Below, piece after piece: positions 51,652 through 61,172 of a stretch of DNA of 64,000 bases. This DNA is from DASXVX01 sp036504075 (lineage in GTDB: Bacteria > Bacillota > Sulfobacillia > Symbiobacteriales > Symbiobacteriaceae), in NCBI GenBank assembly GCA_036504075.1, contig DASXVX010000016.1, positions 68,503 through 132,502 on the forward strand, given 5' to 3'. The position numbers and the translations under genes were made by a program. Below the pieces are notes generated by a model. That model was given only the letters and a program-made list of their open reading frames with translations, was not told the origin of the DNA and searched no databases. Numbering within the stretch: position 1 is the first letter of the stretch; every line of letters starts with the position of its first letter.

Positions 51652-52108
51652 TCGTTTCACCACCAGTCTCAGCGACCGTCGGGGCCACCATGCCCTCCCG
51701 CGTCACAATCTTGCACTTGACAGGCAGCTTATGAGACGCCAGCCGAAGGGCTTCCTTGGCGGTCGCCTCATCGACGCCGGCCAGTTCAAACATGACCCGG
51801 CCCGGCTTCACGACGGCCACCCAGTACTCGGGAGCACCCTTGCCGGAACCCATACGGGTTTCAGCCGGCTTCCGGGTAACAGCCTTGTGCGGGAAAATCT
51901 TGATCCAGACCTGGCCACCGCGCTTGATGAAGCGGGTCATGGCAATACGGGCGGCTTCGATCTGACGATCGGTGACGAACGAGGCCTCGGTGGACATCAG
52001 GCCGTAGTCACCAGAAGTGACGGTCTTGCCACCTTTGGTCTCGCCCCGGTTCAGTCTGACGGCAGCCTTGTGAGGCCGGCGCCATTTAACACGCTTCGGA
52101 GCGAGCAT
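51641..52108 (-). CDS. rplP: Ribosomal protein L16
   Basis: 155 residues, somewhat longer than the usual 137-145 due to a C-terminal tail rich in Thr, Gly and Glu (TVAETGGETNEG). PKRVKWRRPHKA, GDYGLMSTEASFVTDRQIEA and RMGSGKGAPEYWVAVVKPGR are diagnostic. Overlaps rpsC by one base (TAATG). Confidence 0.96.
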   Translation of the reverse strand: MLAPKRVKWRRPHKAAVRLNRGETKGGKTVTSGDYGLMSTEASFVTDRQIEAARIAMTRFIKRGGQVWIKIFPHKAVTRKPAETRMGSGKGAPEYWVAVVKPGRVMFELAGVDEATAKEALRLASHKLPVKCKIVTREGMVAPTVAETGGETNEG

Positions 52109-53004
52109 TAGCTACGACCTCCTTCCCGATTAACGGGCTTCGGGCCGGCCGCAATCGCGGCACGATCAGCAACCGGATTCGGCCGGGGACCACCGCCACC
52201 GCCGCCGGGGCCGCCGAAGCCGCCACCGCCGCCGGGACCACGCCCACCGCCGCCGCCAGGACCACGCCCACCGCCACCGCCGCCACGAGCGCCGCCGCCG
52301 CCAGGACGGCCGCCGCCACGTTCGCCGCCGCGCTCACGGCGTTCGCCGCGGTCGCGCCCGCCAGCCTGGGCCGGGATCAGCGACTTGTCGCCGGCGAAGA
52401 GCCAGCACTTGACGCCGATCTTACCGTAGGTGGTGGAAGCCTCTGCGAAGCCGTAGTCGATGTCGGCCCGCAGGGTGTGCAGGGGTACGGTGCCTTCCCA
52501 GGACCGTTCCCGACGGGCGATTTCAGCGCCGCCGATACGGCCGGAGATCACGATGCGGACGCCCTTGGCGCCGATGCGCATCGCCTTCTGAATGGACTGC
52601 TTCATGGCCCGGCGGAACGCGATCCGCTTCTCCAGCTGCTGAGCGATGTTCTCAGCGACCAGCTGCGCATCCAGTTCAGCGATCCGGACTTCAACCACGT
52701 TCACGTTCACCGACTTGCCAGTCATGGCCTCGAGCGCCTTCTGGAGGTCGGCGATGCCCTGACCCTGCTTGCCGATGACCATACCGGGCTTGGCGGTATG
52801 GACGGTAACCTTGATCCGGTTAGCAGCCCGCTCGAGTTCGATGCGGGAGACGCCGCTGTTGTACAGCGCCTTCTTTACGTACTTACGGATCTTGACATCT
52901 TCGACGAGGAGGGCGCTGAAGTTCTGCTTGTTAGCATACCAGCGGGTATCCCAGTCCTTAACGATGCCAATCCGGAGGCCCTTCGGGTGTACCTTCTGAC
53001 CCAC
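52108..53004 (-). CDS. rpsC: Ribosomal protein S3 with Gly/Arg-rich C-terminal extension
   Basis: 298 residues, about 75-80 longer than usual S3. Residues 1-215 are normal (KVHPKGLRIGIVKDWDTRWY, KH domain with KVTVHTAKPGMVIGKQGQGI, IRIGAKGVRIVISGRIGGAE). The tail from about residue 215 starts GRDRGERRERGGERGGGRPG, continues as poly-Gly with Arg and Pro, and ends in a short ordinary sequence. Such RGG-like tails bind RNA in other proteins. No frameshift is needed: the reading frame continues to a TAA shared with the rplP start. Confidence 0.96.
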   Translation of the reverse strand: MGQKVHPKGLRIGIVKDWDTRWYANKQNFSALLVEDVKIRKYVKKALYNSGVSRIELERAANRIKVTVHTAKPGMVIGKQGQGIADLQKALEAMTGKSVNVNVVEVRIAELDAQLVAENIAQQLEKRIAFRRAMKQSIQKAMRIGAKGVRIVISGRIGGAEIARRERSWEGTVPLHTLRADIDYGFAEASTTYGKIGVKCWLFAGDKSLIPAQAGGRDRGERRERGGERGGGRPGGGGARGGGGGGRGPGGGGGRGPGGGGGFGGPGGGGGGPRPNPVADRAAIAAGPKPVNREGGRS

Positions 53005-53006
53005 TG

Positions 53007-53348
53007 TTACTTAGCCCCCTTTTCCTTCACCATGACGGTGATGTGGGAGGTCCGCTTCAGGATCGGGAATGCCTGACCCCGCTGGTGCGGATGGAACCGC
53101 TTGAGGGTGGGACCCACGTCGACGAAAGCCTGGGAGATCACCAGGGCGTCCTTATTCAGGTTGAAATTGTGTTCAGCGTTGGCCGCAGCACTCTTGATTA
53201 CCTTGCTGATCGGCTCGCTGGCACGCTTGGGGATGAACTTGAGAATAGCAAGCGCCTCTTCAACGCTCTTGCCCCGGACCAGATCAATGACGATCCGGAC
53301 CTTGCGAGGCGAGATGCGTTCGTGGCGGGAGCATGCCTTCACTTCCAC
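53007..53348 (-). CDS. rplV: Ribosomal protein L22
   Basis: 113 residues, GTG start 8 bases after GGAGG. ISPRKVRIVIDLVRGKSVEEAL, AAANAEHNFNLNKDALVIS and KRFHPHQRGQAFPILKRTSH are diagnostic; the last is the tunnel loop contacted by macrolides. Confidence 0.97.
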   Translation of the reverse strand: MEVKACSRHERISPRKVRIVIDLVRGKSVEEALAILKFIPKRASEPISKVIKSAAANAEHNFNLNKDALVISQAFVDVGPTLKRFHPHQRGQAFPILKRTSHITVMVKEKGAK

Positions 53349-53386
53349 GTGCTTTACCTCCTTCTCCTAGAGTTCAAAGGTCCGGC

Positions 53387-53668
53387 CTACTTCACGCGAC
53401 TGGCCTTTTCGTCGCCGCCGTGACCCTTGAACGTCCGGGTCGGAGCGAACTCGCCCAACTTGTGGCCAACCATTTCCTCGGTGCAATACACCGGAATGTG
53501 CTTGTGACCGTTGTGAACCGCAATCGTGTGACCAACCATCTCCGGGAAGATGGTGGAGGCACGGGCCCACGTCTTGAAGACCTTCTTCTCGCTTTTGGCA
53601 TTCATAGCGAGGATCTTCTTCTCAACAGAGGCGTCGATATACGGCCCCTTCTTGAGGGAGCGACCCAT
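53387..53668 (-). CDS. rpsS: Ribosomal protein S19
   Basis: 93 residues: MGRSLKKGPYIDASVEKKIL, WARASTIFPEMVGHTIAVHN and GHKLGEFAPTRTFKGHGGDE are diagnostic. Confidence 0.97.
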   Translation of the reverse strand: MGRSLKKGPYIDASVEKKILAMNAKSEKKVFKTWARASTIFPEMVGHTIAVHNGHKHIPVYCTEEMVGHKLGEFAPTRTFKGHGGDEKASRVK

Positions 53669-53686
53669 TGTTTCTACACCCCTTCC

Positions 53687-54520
53687 TTACTTCTTCCGGC
53701 GGCTCACGATATACTGCGAAGACTTGAGGTTCTTCTTGCGAGTCTTGTAACCCAGAGTCGGCTTGCCCCAAGGGGTGACCGGGCCGGGACGGCCGATCGG
53801 GGACTTGCCTTCGCCACCGCCATGCGGATGGTCGACCGGGTTCATGACGACGCCGCGGACCGTCGGGCGAATGCCCAGGTGACGAGTGCGGCCGGCCTTG
53901 CCGAGAACCACGTTCTCGTGATCCAGGTTGCCGACCTGGCCAACGGTGGCCCGGCAGACGACGTGGACCTTGCGCTGTTCGCCGGAGGGCAGACGCAGGA
54001 GGGCAAAACCGCCTTCCTTGGCCATGATCTGGGCGGAGGCGCCGGCGGAGCGGACCATCTGGCCGCCGTGACCGGGCTTCAGCTCGATGTTGTGGACCAG
54101 CGTACCGACCGGGATGTTCACGAGCGGCAGGGTGTTGCCGGTCTTGATGTCGGAAGTCGGGCCGCTGAAAATGGTGTCGCCCACGTTCAGGCCGTTCGGG
54201 CAGATGTTGTACCGCTTGACGCCGTTGGCATACTGAACCAGGGCGATGCGGCAGGTGCGATTCGGGTCATACTCAATGGCGATGACCTTCGCCGGCATGC
54301 CATCGAACTCGTTACGCTTGAAATCGATGATCCGGTACATCCGCTTGGCGCCGCCGCCCTGGTGCCGGGTGGTGATGCGACCGTAGACGTTCCGACCAGA
54401 GTTCTTGCTCAGACGCTCCAGGAGAGACTTCTCCGGCGCCGTCTTTGTAATTTCCTCGAAGGTCGGCATCGTCATCTGGCGGATACCCGGGGAAGTGGGC
54501 CTAAAGCTCTTGATTCCCAT
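53687..54520 (-). CDS. rplB: Ribosomal protein L2
   Basis: 277 residues. GIKSFRPTSPGIRQMTMPTF, AVIDFKRN-like YRIIDFKRNEFDGMPAKVIA, and GVVMNPVDHPHGGGEGKSPI, which reaches the peptidyl-transferase centre, are diagnostic. Confidence 0.97.
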   Translation of the reverse strand: MGIKSFRPTSPGIRQMTMPTFEEITKTAPEKSLLERLSKNSGRNVYGRITTRHQGGGAKRMYRIIDFKRNEFDGMPAKVIAIEYDPNRTCRIALVQYANGVKRYNICPNGLNVGDTIFSGPTSDIKTGNTLPLVNIPVGTLVHNIELKPGHGGQMVRSAGASAQIMAKEGGFALLRLPSGEQRKVHVVCRATVGQVGNLDHENVVLGKAGRTRHLGIRPTVRGVVMNPVDHPHGGGEGKSPIGRPGPVTPWGKPTLGYKTRKKNLKSSQYIVSRRKK

Positions 54521-54532
54521 CGTGTACCCTCC

Positions 54533-54817
54533 TTACAAGCCTTCGAAGACCTTAATGGAGTCGCCTTCCTTGAGCTGGACGACGGCCTTCTTCCAGTCGG
54601 ACCGGCGGCCCTGGTACTTGCCCATCCGGCGGGTCTTGCCGTGCATGCGCATGGTGTAAACACCCAGGACGGTCACCTTGAAGATCTCTTCGATGGCATC
54701 CTTGATCTGCGTCTTGTTCACATCCAGGCGGACCTTAAAGGCGTACTTGTTTTCCGCCTGCTTCGCCATCGCCTTTTCGGTGATGACCGGCTTGAGGATG
54801 ATGTCGCGAGCGTCCAT
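54533..54817 (-). CDS. rplW: Ribosomal protein L23
   Basis: 94 residues: IILKPVITEKAMAKQAENKY, FKVRLDVNKTQIKDAIEEIF and VLGVYTMRMHGKTRRMGKYQ are diagnostic. Starts inside the rplD stop (TAATG). Confidence 0.97.
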   Translation of the reverse strand: MDARDIILKPVITEKAMAKQAENKYAFKVRLDVNKTQIKDAIEEIFKVTVLGVYTMRMHGKTRRMGKYQGRRSDWKKAVVQLKEGDSIKVFEGL

Positions 54818-55440
54818 TAGCCCAGCACCTCCTCAACCTTGGCCACAGCATCACGGGTGAGAACGAGCTTGCCGGCGTTCAGGACCTCATACACGTTGAG
54901 GTTCCGGGCAACGTTGCAGTTCACACCGGGAATGTTGCGGGCAGACTTGTAAACGTTGACGTTCTCGCCGGCGAGGACGAGGTACGCCTTGCCGGAAACG
55001 TTCAGCTTCTGAAGCAGACCGGCGACTTCCTTCGTCTTCGGGGCTTCCAGTTCGAAGGTGTCCAGCACGATCAGGTCGCCGGCAGCCAACTTGGAGCTCA
55101 GAGCCCCACGGAGAGCCAGGCGGCGGGCCTTCTTCGGCATGGACCAGCCAAACGGACGGGGATGCGGACCGAACACGACGCCGCCATGCCGCCACTGCGG
55201 TGAACGGGTCGAACCCTGACGGGCCCGGCCGGTACCCTTCTGCTTCCACGGCTTTCTACCGCCGCCGGAAACCTGGGCCCGGGTCTTTGTGTCGGAAGTA
55301 CCCTGACGCTGGTTGGCGAGGTACATCTGCACGACTTCGTGCATCAGACCGGGATTCACCTCGGCCCCAAAAATGGCGTCCGAAAGGGTGATTTCCCCGA
55401 CGGTGGCGCCTTCCTTATTGTAAACGGCCACTTTCGGCAT
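54817..55440 (-). CDS. rplD: Ribosomal protein L4
   Basis: 207 residues: VGEITLSDAIFGAEVNPGLM, RAQVSGGGRKPWKQKGTGRA and GARQGSTRSPQWRHGGVVFG-type loop are diagnostic for L4. Confidence 0.96.
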   Translation of the reverse strand: MPKVAVYNKEGATVGEITLSDAIFGAEVNPGLMHEVVQMYLANQRQGTSDTKTRAQVSGGGRKPWKQKGTGRARQGSTRSPQWRHGGVVFGPHPRPFGWSMPKKARRLALRGALSSKLAAGDLIVLDTFELEAPKTKEVAGLLQKLNVSGKAYLVLAGENVNVYKSARNIPGVNCNVARNLNVYEVLNAGKLVLTRDAVAKVEEVLG

Positions 55441-55464
55441 CTCTTGCTCCTCCTTTCGGCACGA

Positions 55465-56103
55465 TTAACGGGCCTTCTTGGCCTTGACAGAGTCGCGAAT
55501 GGTAACCAGGGAGCCCTTGGCGCCGGGAACAGCGCCCCTGATAAGCATCAGGTTCTTGTCGGTGTCCACCTTCACGACCCGCAGGCCCTGAACGGTGACC
55601 CTTTCGGTGCCCAGGTGACCAGGCAGCTTGCGGCCCTTCGGAACGCGGGCCCAGGAACGCTTGCCCAGAGAACCGGGCGCCCGATGAAATTTCGAGCCGT
55701 GGCCCATCGGTCCACGATGGAAATTCCAGCGCTTGATGCCGCCGGCAAAACCCTTACCACGAGAGATGCCGCTGACATCGACCAGATCGCCCTCGGCAAA
55801 AATGTCGGCTTTAATGGCGTCGCCCACGTTCAAAGCGTCGATAGTGTCCAGACGCAGTTCACGGAGATAGCGGTGAAGCTTGATGTTCGCCTTCGCGAAG
55901 TGGCCCTTCATGGGCTTGTTGACGAGCTTTTCTCTGATGATGTCGAAGCCCACCTGGACGGCGTTGTAACCGTCGGTGGCAGTCGTCTTTTTCTGTACGA
56001 CTACGCACGGCCCGGCTTCAATAACCGTGACGGGAATGATCTTGCCGTCAGCGGCGAAGACCTGGGTCATGCCCAGCTTCTTGCCAAGAATGCCTTTCTG
56101 CAC
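55465..56103 (-). CDS. rplC: Ribosomal protein L3
   Basis: 212 residues from GTG 56103, 8 bases after GGAGG, giving QKGILGKKLGMTQVFAADGK; a longer upstream frame is rejected because of length. GFAGGIKRWNFHRGPMGHGS and GHLGTERVTVQGLRVVKVD are diagnostic. Confidence 0.96.
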   Translation of the reverse strand: MQKGILGKKLGMTQVFAADGKIIPVTVIEAGPCVVVQKKTTATDGYNAVQVGFDIIREKLVNKPMKGHFAKANIKLHRYLRELRLDTIDALNVGDAIKADIFAEGDLVDVSGISRGKGFAGGIKRWNFHRGPMGHGSKFHRAPGSLGKRSWARVPKGRKLPGHLGTERVTVQGLRVVKVDTDKNLMLIRGAVPGAKGSLVTIRDSVKAKKAR

Positions 56104-56250
56104 AGAAGCCACCTCCAAATCAGTGGTCGCGAAGCTCCGGGGTTTATTAGTGGCCGTTGCCGGCACTAGCAGGCTCTCCCGTTCCTGGCGACATGATTGA
56201 TTTTCCTCTCAAACCGCCTGCGGTTTGGCCGGAGTAGCGATTCTCCGGGC

Positions 56251-56559
56251 TTACAGCTTGATCTCGATATCGACACCGGCGGGCAGGTCCAGGCGCATGA
56301 GCGCTTCGACGGTCTTGGAGCCGGGCTCCAGGATGTCGATGAGGCGCTTATGGGTGCGCATTTCGAACTGCTCGCGGCAATCCTTTTCGCCGTTCGGGGC
56401 GGTCAGGATGGTGTAGATGTTCTTCTCGGTGGGCAGAGGAATCGGGCCGCTGACGCTGGCGCCGGTCCGCTGGGCCGTCTCGACGATCTTGGCCGCCGAG
56501 GCGTCGAGAAGCTTGTGATCGAAGGCCCGCAGCTTGATGCGGATCTTCTGATTGGCCAT
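56251..56559 (-). CDS. rpsJ: Ribosomal protein S10
   Basis: 102 residues: KIRIKLRAFDHKLLDASAAK and HKRLIDILEPGSKTVEALMR are diagnostic. First gene of the S10 block. A hairpin GGAGAGCC/GGCTCTCC (56614-56644) lies in the 102-base gap to tuf. Confidence 0.97.
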   Translation of the reverse strand: MANQKIRIKLRAFDHKLLDASAAKIVETAQRTGASVSGPIPLPTEKNIYTILTAPNGEKDCREQFEMRTHKRLIDILEPGSKTVEALMRLDLPAGVDIEIKL

Positions 56560-56661
56560 GGTTTCTTCCCTCCTCTTATCCAGGGCGTGGAGGCTGCTCG
56601 GGACGAGGGGCGATCGGAGAGCCTACCCGGGGGCGGGCTCTCCGCAGTGCCCCTTAGCGCC

Positions 56662-57849
56662 TTAGTTGTTGATGCCGCTCACGACGCCGGAACCGACGGT
56701 GCGGCCGCCTTCACGGATAGCGAACCGCAGGCCTTCTTCAATGGCGATCGGGGAGATGAGCTCGACATCGATCTTGACGTGGTCGCCAGGCATAACCATC
56801 TCGACGCCTTCGGGAAGCTTGATGATACCAGTCACGTCGGTCGTCCGGAAGTAGAACTGCGGACGATAGCCGTTGAAGAACGGGCTGTGACGGCCGCCCT
56901 CTTCCTTGGACAGGATATAGACCTGGCCCATGAACTTGGTGTGCGGCTTGATGGAGTTCGGCTTGGCCAGAACCTGGCCCCGCTCGACATCCTTGCGGTC
57001 GATGCCACGGAGCAGGACGCCCACGTTGTCACCGGCGGTCACTTCGTCCAGCAGCTTGCGGAACATTTCGAGGCCGGTGGCGACGGTGTTGCGGGGGGCT
57101 TCGGTCAGACCGACGATCGAAACCGTCTCGCCGACCTTCAGCTTGCCACGCTCGACACGGCCGGTCACGACGGTGCCGCGGCCGGTGATCGTGAAGACGT
57201 CTTCGACCGGCATCAGGAAGGGCTTCGCATCGTCGCGCTCCGGAGTCGGGATGTAGCTGTCGACGGCGTTCATCAGCTCGTCGATGCAGCCGACCCACTT
57301 GGGATCGCCGGCGAGGGCGTAAGTGGCAGAACCCTGGACGAAGGGAATCTCGTCGCCGGGGAACTCGTACATGGAGAGCAGCTCCCGGACTTCGAGCTCA
57401 ACCAGCTCGAGCAGCTCGGGATCGTCGACCATGTCGCACTTGTTCAGGAAGACGACCATGGCAGGCACGCCGACCTGACGGGCAAGCACGATGTGCTCAC
57501 GGGTCTGGGGCATCGGGCCGTCGGCGGCGGAGACGACGAGGATCGCACCGTCCATCTGCGCGGCGCCGGTGATCATGTTCTTCACATAGTCGGCGTGTCC
57601 CGGGCAGTCCACGTGAGCGTAGTGCCGCTTGGGGGTCTGATACTCAACGTGAGCCGTGTTGATCGTGATGCCGCGAGCCTTCTCCTCAGGAGCCTTGTCG
57701 ATCTGGTCGTACGCCATGAAAGTGGCGCCGCCCCGCTCAGCCAGAACCTTCGTAATGGCAGCGGTCAGGGTGGTCTTGCCGTGGTCGACGTGACCGATGG
57801 TGCCAATGTTGACATGCGGCTTGTTGCGCTCGAACTTCTGCTTACCCAT
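56662..57849 (-). CDS. tuf: Elongation factor Tu
   Basis: 395 residues. The GTPase motifs are GHVDHGKT (about 19-26), DCPGHADYVKNM and NKCDMVD; GITINTAHVEYQT contains the switch I Thr. Carries aminoacyl-tRNA to the ribosome. The gene follows fusA in the usual order. Confidence 0.98.
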   Translation of the reverse strand: MGKQKFERNKPHVNIGTIGHVDHGKTTLTAAITKVLAERGGATFMAYDQIDKAPEEKARGITINTAHVEYQTPKRHYAHVDCPGHADYVKNMITGAAQMDGAILVVSAADGPMPQTREHIVLARQVGVPAMVVFLNKCDMVDDPELLELVELEVRELLSMYEFPGDEIPFVQGSATYALAGDPKWVGCIDELMNAVDSYIPTPERDDAKPFLMPVEDVFTITGRGTVVTGRVERGKLKVGETVSIVGLTEAPRNTVATGLEMFRKLLDEVTAGDNVGVLLRGIDRKDVERGQVLAKPNSIKPHTKFMGQVYILSKEEGGRHSPFFNGYRPQFYFRTTDVTGIIKLPEGVEMVMPGDHVKIDVELISPIAIEEGLRFAIREGGRTVGSGVVSGINN

Positions 57850-57933
57850 GTTGGAAATTCTCCTCCTTACGGAAGCTTAGGGTTTACCTTCCCCTATTGA
57901 GGGTGAAAGCGACTGGTGTTATGCAATCCGACT

Positions 57934-60018
57934 TTAGCTCTTGCCCTGGGCCTTTTCGATGATCGGCTTGGCCACGTTCTGAGGCACTTCCTCGTAGTGG
58001 TCGAACTGCATCGTGTAGACTCCACGACCCTGGGTGCGAGAACGGAGGTCGGTAGCGTAACCGAACATCTCGGAAAGCGGAACCTTGGCCCGGATTACCT
58101 GGGCGCCGGCCCGGGCTTCCATGCCTTCGATCCGGCCACGGCGGCTGTTCAGGTCGCCGATGACGTCGCCCATGTACTCATCCGCCACCACAACCTCAAC
58201 CCCCATGTAGGGCTCGAGGAGCACCGGATTCGCCTTCTGGGCGGCCGACTTGAGGGCCATGGAACCAGCGATTTTGAAGGCCATTTCGTTGGAGTCCACT
58301 TCGTGGTAGGAGCCGAACGTGAGCGACACCTTCACGTCGATCAGCGGGAACCCGGCGATAATGCCACCCTGGCAGGCTTCGCGGGCGCCGTTTTCGATCG
58401 GCCCGATGTATTCCTTCGGAACCACGCCGCCGACAGTCTTGTTCTCGAACACGTACCCGGCCCCGGGCTCGGACGGCTGCAGCGTGATAACGCAGTGACC
58501 GTACTGGCCGCGACCGCCGGACTGGCGGACGAACTTGCCTTCGACGTTCTCCACCTTGTTCTTGATGGTCTCACGGTAGGCCACCTGCGGCTTGCCGACG
58601 TTAACGCCGACTTTGAACTCACGCTGCAGGCGGTCAACGATGATTTCCAGATGCAGTTCGCCCATGCCGGCGATAATCGTCTGGCCGGTTTCGGTATCCG
58701 TATGCATCCGGAACGTAGGATCTTCTTCCGCCAGCTTCAGAAGGCTGGCAGAGAGCCGATCCTGGTCGGCCTTGGTCTTGGGCTCCACGGCCAGTTCAAT
58801 AACCGGCTCAGGGAATTCCATGGACTCGAGGATGACCTGGGCGTTCTCGGCGCAGAGAGAATCACCGGTGGTAGTATCCTTCAAGCCGACGGCGGCAGCG
58901 ATGTCGCCGGTCTCGACATTCGGGATCTCTTCGCGGTGGTTGGCATGCATCTGGAGCAACCGACCGATGCGTTCACGCTTGCCCTTGGTGGCATTCATGA
59001 CATAGCTGCCGGCGTCGAGCCGTCCGGAGTAAACCCGGAAGAAGCAGAGCTTGCCGACAAACGGGTCGGTCGCGATCTTGAAGGCCAGAGCCGCGAACGG
59101 CTCGCTGTCGTCGGCCTTGCGGACCGTCGGCTCGCCGGTCGACACATTAATGCCTTCGATCGGCGGAATATCCAGCGGGCTGGGCATGTAATCGACCACG
59201 GCGTCGAGCATGGGCTGGACGCCCTTGTTCTTGTAGGAAGAGCCACAAACGACCGGAGTGATCTTGCTGGCGATGGTCAGCTTGCGCAGACCCGCCTTGA
59301 TCTCGTCTTCGGTGAGCTCCTCGCCGCCGAGGTACTTTTCCATCAGGACGTCGTCTGACTCAGTAGCCGCCTCGATCATTTCGAGGCGATACTGGGCAAC
59401 CAGTTCCGCCATATCGTCCGGCACCGGGACTTCCCGGACATCTTTGCCCAAGTCGTCGCCGTAGACGATGGCCACCTGGCGAACCAGGTCGACGATTCCC
59501 TTGAAGGTCTCCTCCGCCCCGATGGGCAGCTGAACCGGGATCGGCCGGGCAGCCAGACGTTCCTTCATCATCCGGATGACCCGGAAGAAGTCGGCGCCAA
59601 CGGTATCCATCTTGTTGACGTACGCCATGCGGGGAACTCCGTACCGGTCAGCCTGGCGCCAGACGGTTTCGGACTGGGGCTCCACGCCGCCCTTGGCGCA
59701 GAACACGGTAACAGCTCCGTCGAGCACCCGGAGTGAGCGCTCCACCTCAACGGTGAAGTCCACGTGTCCGGGCGTGTCGATGATATTGACTTTATGGCCT
59801 TTCCACGCACAGGTGGTAGCGGCGGAGGTGATGGTGATGCCCCGCTCCTGCTCCTGCACCATCCAGTCCATGGTCGCAGCACCCTCGTGGACTTCACCCA
59901 ATTTGTGAGTCCGACCGGTGTAGAAAAGAATACGCTCGGTTGTTGTGGTCTTGCCTGCATCGATGTGGGCCATGATTCCGATGTTGCGTAGCTTATCCAG
60001 CGTTACCTGTCTAGGCAT
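57934..60018 (-). CDS. fusA: Elongation factor G
   Basis: 694 residues from ATG 60018, behind GGGGGG. AHIDAGKTTTTERIL, RGITITSAATTCAW and DTPGHVDF are the GTPase motifs; YMNVHMKY-type domain IV is represented by LRSRTQGRGVYTMQFDHYEE. Drives translocation. The 130-base gap to rpsG has two hairpins. Confidence 0.98.
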   Translation of the reverse strand: MPRQVTLDKLRNIGIMAHIDAGKTTTTERILFYTGRTHKLGEVHEGAATMDWMVQEQERGITITSAATTCAWKGHKVNIIDTPGHVDFTVEVERSLRVLDGAVTVFCAKGGVEPQSETVWRQADRYGVPRMAYVNKMDTVGADFFRVIRMMKERLAARPIPVQLPIGAEETFKGIVDLVRQVAIVYGDDLGKDVREVPVPDDMAELVAQYRLEMIEAATESDDVLMEKYLGGEELTEDEIKAGLRKLTIASKITPVVCGSSYKNKGVQPMLDAVVDYMPSPLDIPPIEGINVSTGEPTVRKADDSEPFAALAFKIATDPFVGKLCFFRVYSGRLDAGSYVMNATKGKRERIGRLLQMHANHREEIPNVETGDIAAAVGLKDTTTGDSLCAENAQVILESMEFPEPVIELAVEPKTKADQDRLSASLLKLAEEDPTFRMHTDTETGQTIIAGMGELHLEIIVDRLQREFKVGVNVGKPQVAYRETIKNKVENVEGKFVRQSGGRGQYGHCVITLQPSEPGAGYVFENKTVGGVVPKEYIGPIENGAREACQGGIIAGFPLIDVKVSLTFGSYHEVDSNEMAFKIAGSMALKSAAQKANPVLLEPYMGVEVVVADEYMGDVIGDLNSRRGRIEGMEARAGAQVIRAKVPLSEMFGYATDLRSRTQGRGVYTMQFDHYEEVPQNVAKPIIEKAQGKS

Positions 60019-60062
60019 CTTGCACCCCCCTTTTGTTGATTGTTTATCGAGCCACAACCATG

Positions 60063-60115
60063 CCTAGTGCGCCAGGAGGGTCACCCTGGCGCAGGCTGCG
60101 GCTCTCGGTAAAGGC
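60063..60115 (-). promoter_or_regulatory. Two stable hairpins between rpsG and fusA
   Basis: GCGCCAG/CCTGGCGC (about 60069-60092) and CAGGCTGCGGC/GCCGCAGCCTG (about 60091-60122, slightly overlapping). They lie on the transcript just upstream of fusA. In several bacteria S7 binds this region for feedback control. No T tract follows, so termination is unlikely. Confidence 0.4.
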
Positions 60116-60148
60116 CGCAGCCTGAGCAAGTGGCCCGGCGTGAGCTGT

Positions 60149-60619
60149 TTACCAGCGATAGTGAGCGAACGGCTTGTTCGCCTCAGCCATCTTGTGAACT
60201 TCTTCGCGCTTCTTCACGGCGTTACCGGCGTTGTTGAAGGCGTCGGTCAGTTCACCAGCGAGGCGTTCTTCCATGGTGCGTTCGCCACGAGAACGGGCGT
60301 AGTTCACCAGCCAACGAATGCCGAGAGCCTGCCGACGCTCCGGCCGGACCTCCATCGGCACCTGGTAGGTAGCGCCGCCCACACGACGAGGCCGGACTTC
60401 GAGCAGCGGCATAATGTTCTTCAGCGTCGTATCCAGGACTTCCATGGGCTCCTTGCCCGTCTTGGTAGCAGCCGCCTGGATAGCGTTGTAGAAAATCCGC
60501 TGGGCGAGGCCCTTCTTGCCCTCGAGCATCAGCTTGTTGATCACGCGGGTGACCAGTTCCGAGTTATAAATCGGATCCGGAATCACTTCCCGCTTCGGCA
60601 CATGGCCCTTACGCGGCAT
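60149..60619 (-). CDS. rpsG: Ribosomal protein S7
   Basis: 156 residues, the usual length. PRKGHVPKREVIPDPIYNSE, RRVGGATYQVPMEVRPERRQ and NKPFAHYRW at the end are diagnostic. Confidence 0.97.
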   Translation of the reverse strand: MPRKGHVPKREVIPDPIYNSELVTRVINKLMLEGKKGLAQRIFYNAIQAAATKTGKEPMEVLDTTLKNIMPLLEVRPRRVGGATYQVPMEVRPERRQALGIRWLVNYARSRGERTMEERLAGELTDAFNNAGNAVKKREEVHKMAEANKPFAHYRW

Positions 60620-60720
60620 TCAAATAACCCCTTTCACTATTGACCCCGAGCGGCCAGTCGCTCCGAATTGGGAGCCGCTTCGCCGAAAGGGTTCGGCTAC
60701 TCTGCCCGCCCCTGGTTCGG

Positions 60721-61119
60721 CTACTTCTTGGCTCCCTTGGCCGGAGCAGCCTGCTTCTTCTTGGCGCCATACTTGGAGCGGGACTGCTTACGACCCGCAA
60801 CACCGGCGGCGTCAAGAGCGCCACGCACGATATGGTAGCGGACACCGGGCAAGTCCTTTACACGGCCGCCGCGCACAAGCACGACGGAGTGCTCCTGCAG
60901 GTTGTGACCGATGCCGGGAATGTAGGCAGTAACTTCGATACCGTTCGTCAGACGGACGCGGGCGATCTTGCGGAGCGCCGAGTTCGGCTTCTTCGGGGTC
61001 GTCGTCTTCACAACGGTGCAGACACCACGCTTGAAGGGACTCTCCTTCAGTGCGGGAGCGGCTGACTTGACGGCAAGAACCTCACGACCTTGGCGAACCA
61101 ACTGATTAATCGTTGGCAC
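60721..61119 (-). CDS. rpsL: Ribosomal protein S12
   Basis: 132 residues from GTG 61119, giving PTINQLVRQGRE; an earlier GTG overlaps the ribosome site. TTPKKPNSALRKIARVRL has the Lys linked to streptomycin sensitivity, and DLPGVRYHIVRG the Asp loop. The C-terminus has a Lys/Ala-rich tail (KYGAKKKQAAPAKGAKK). Confidence 0.97.
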   Translation of the reverse strand: MPTINQLVRQGREVLAVKSAAPALKESPFKRGVCTVVKTTTPKKPNSALRKIARVRLTNGIEVTAYIPGIGHNLQEHSVVLVRGGRVKDLPGVRYHIVRGALDAAGVAGRKQSRSKYGAKKKQAAPAKGAKK

Positions 61120-61172
61120 GGACAGATGCACCTCCTTCCGTAAGAGTTAAAGATAAAACGGTGAGGTGCCGG

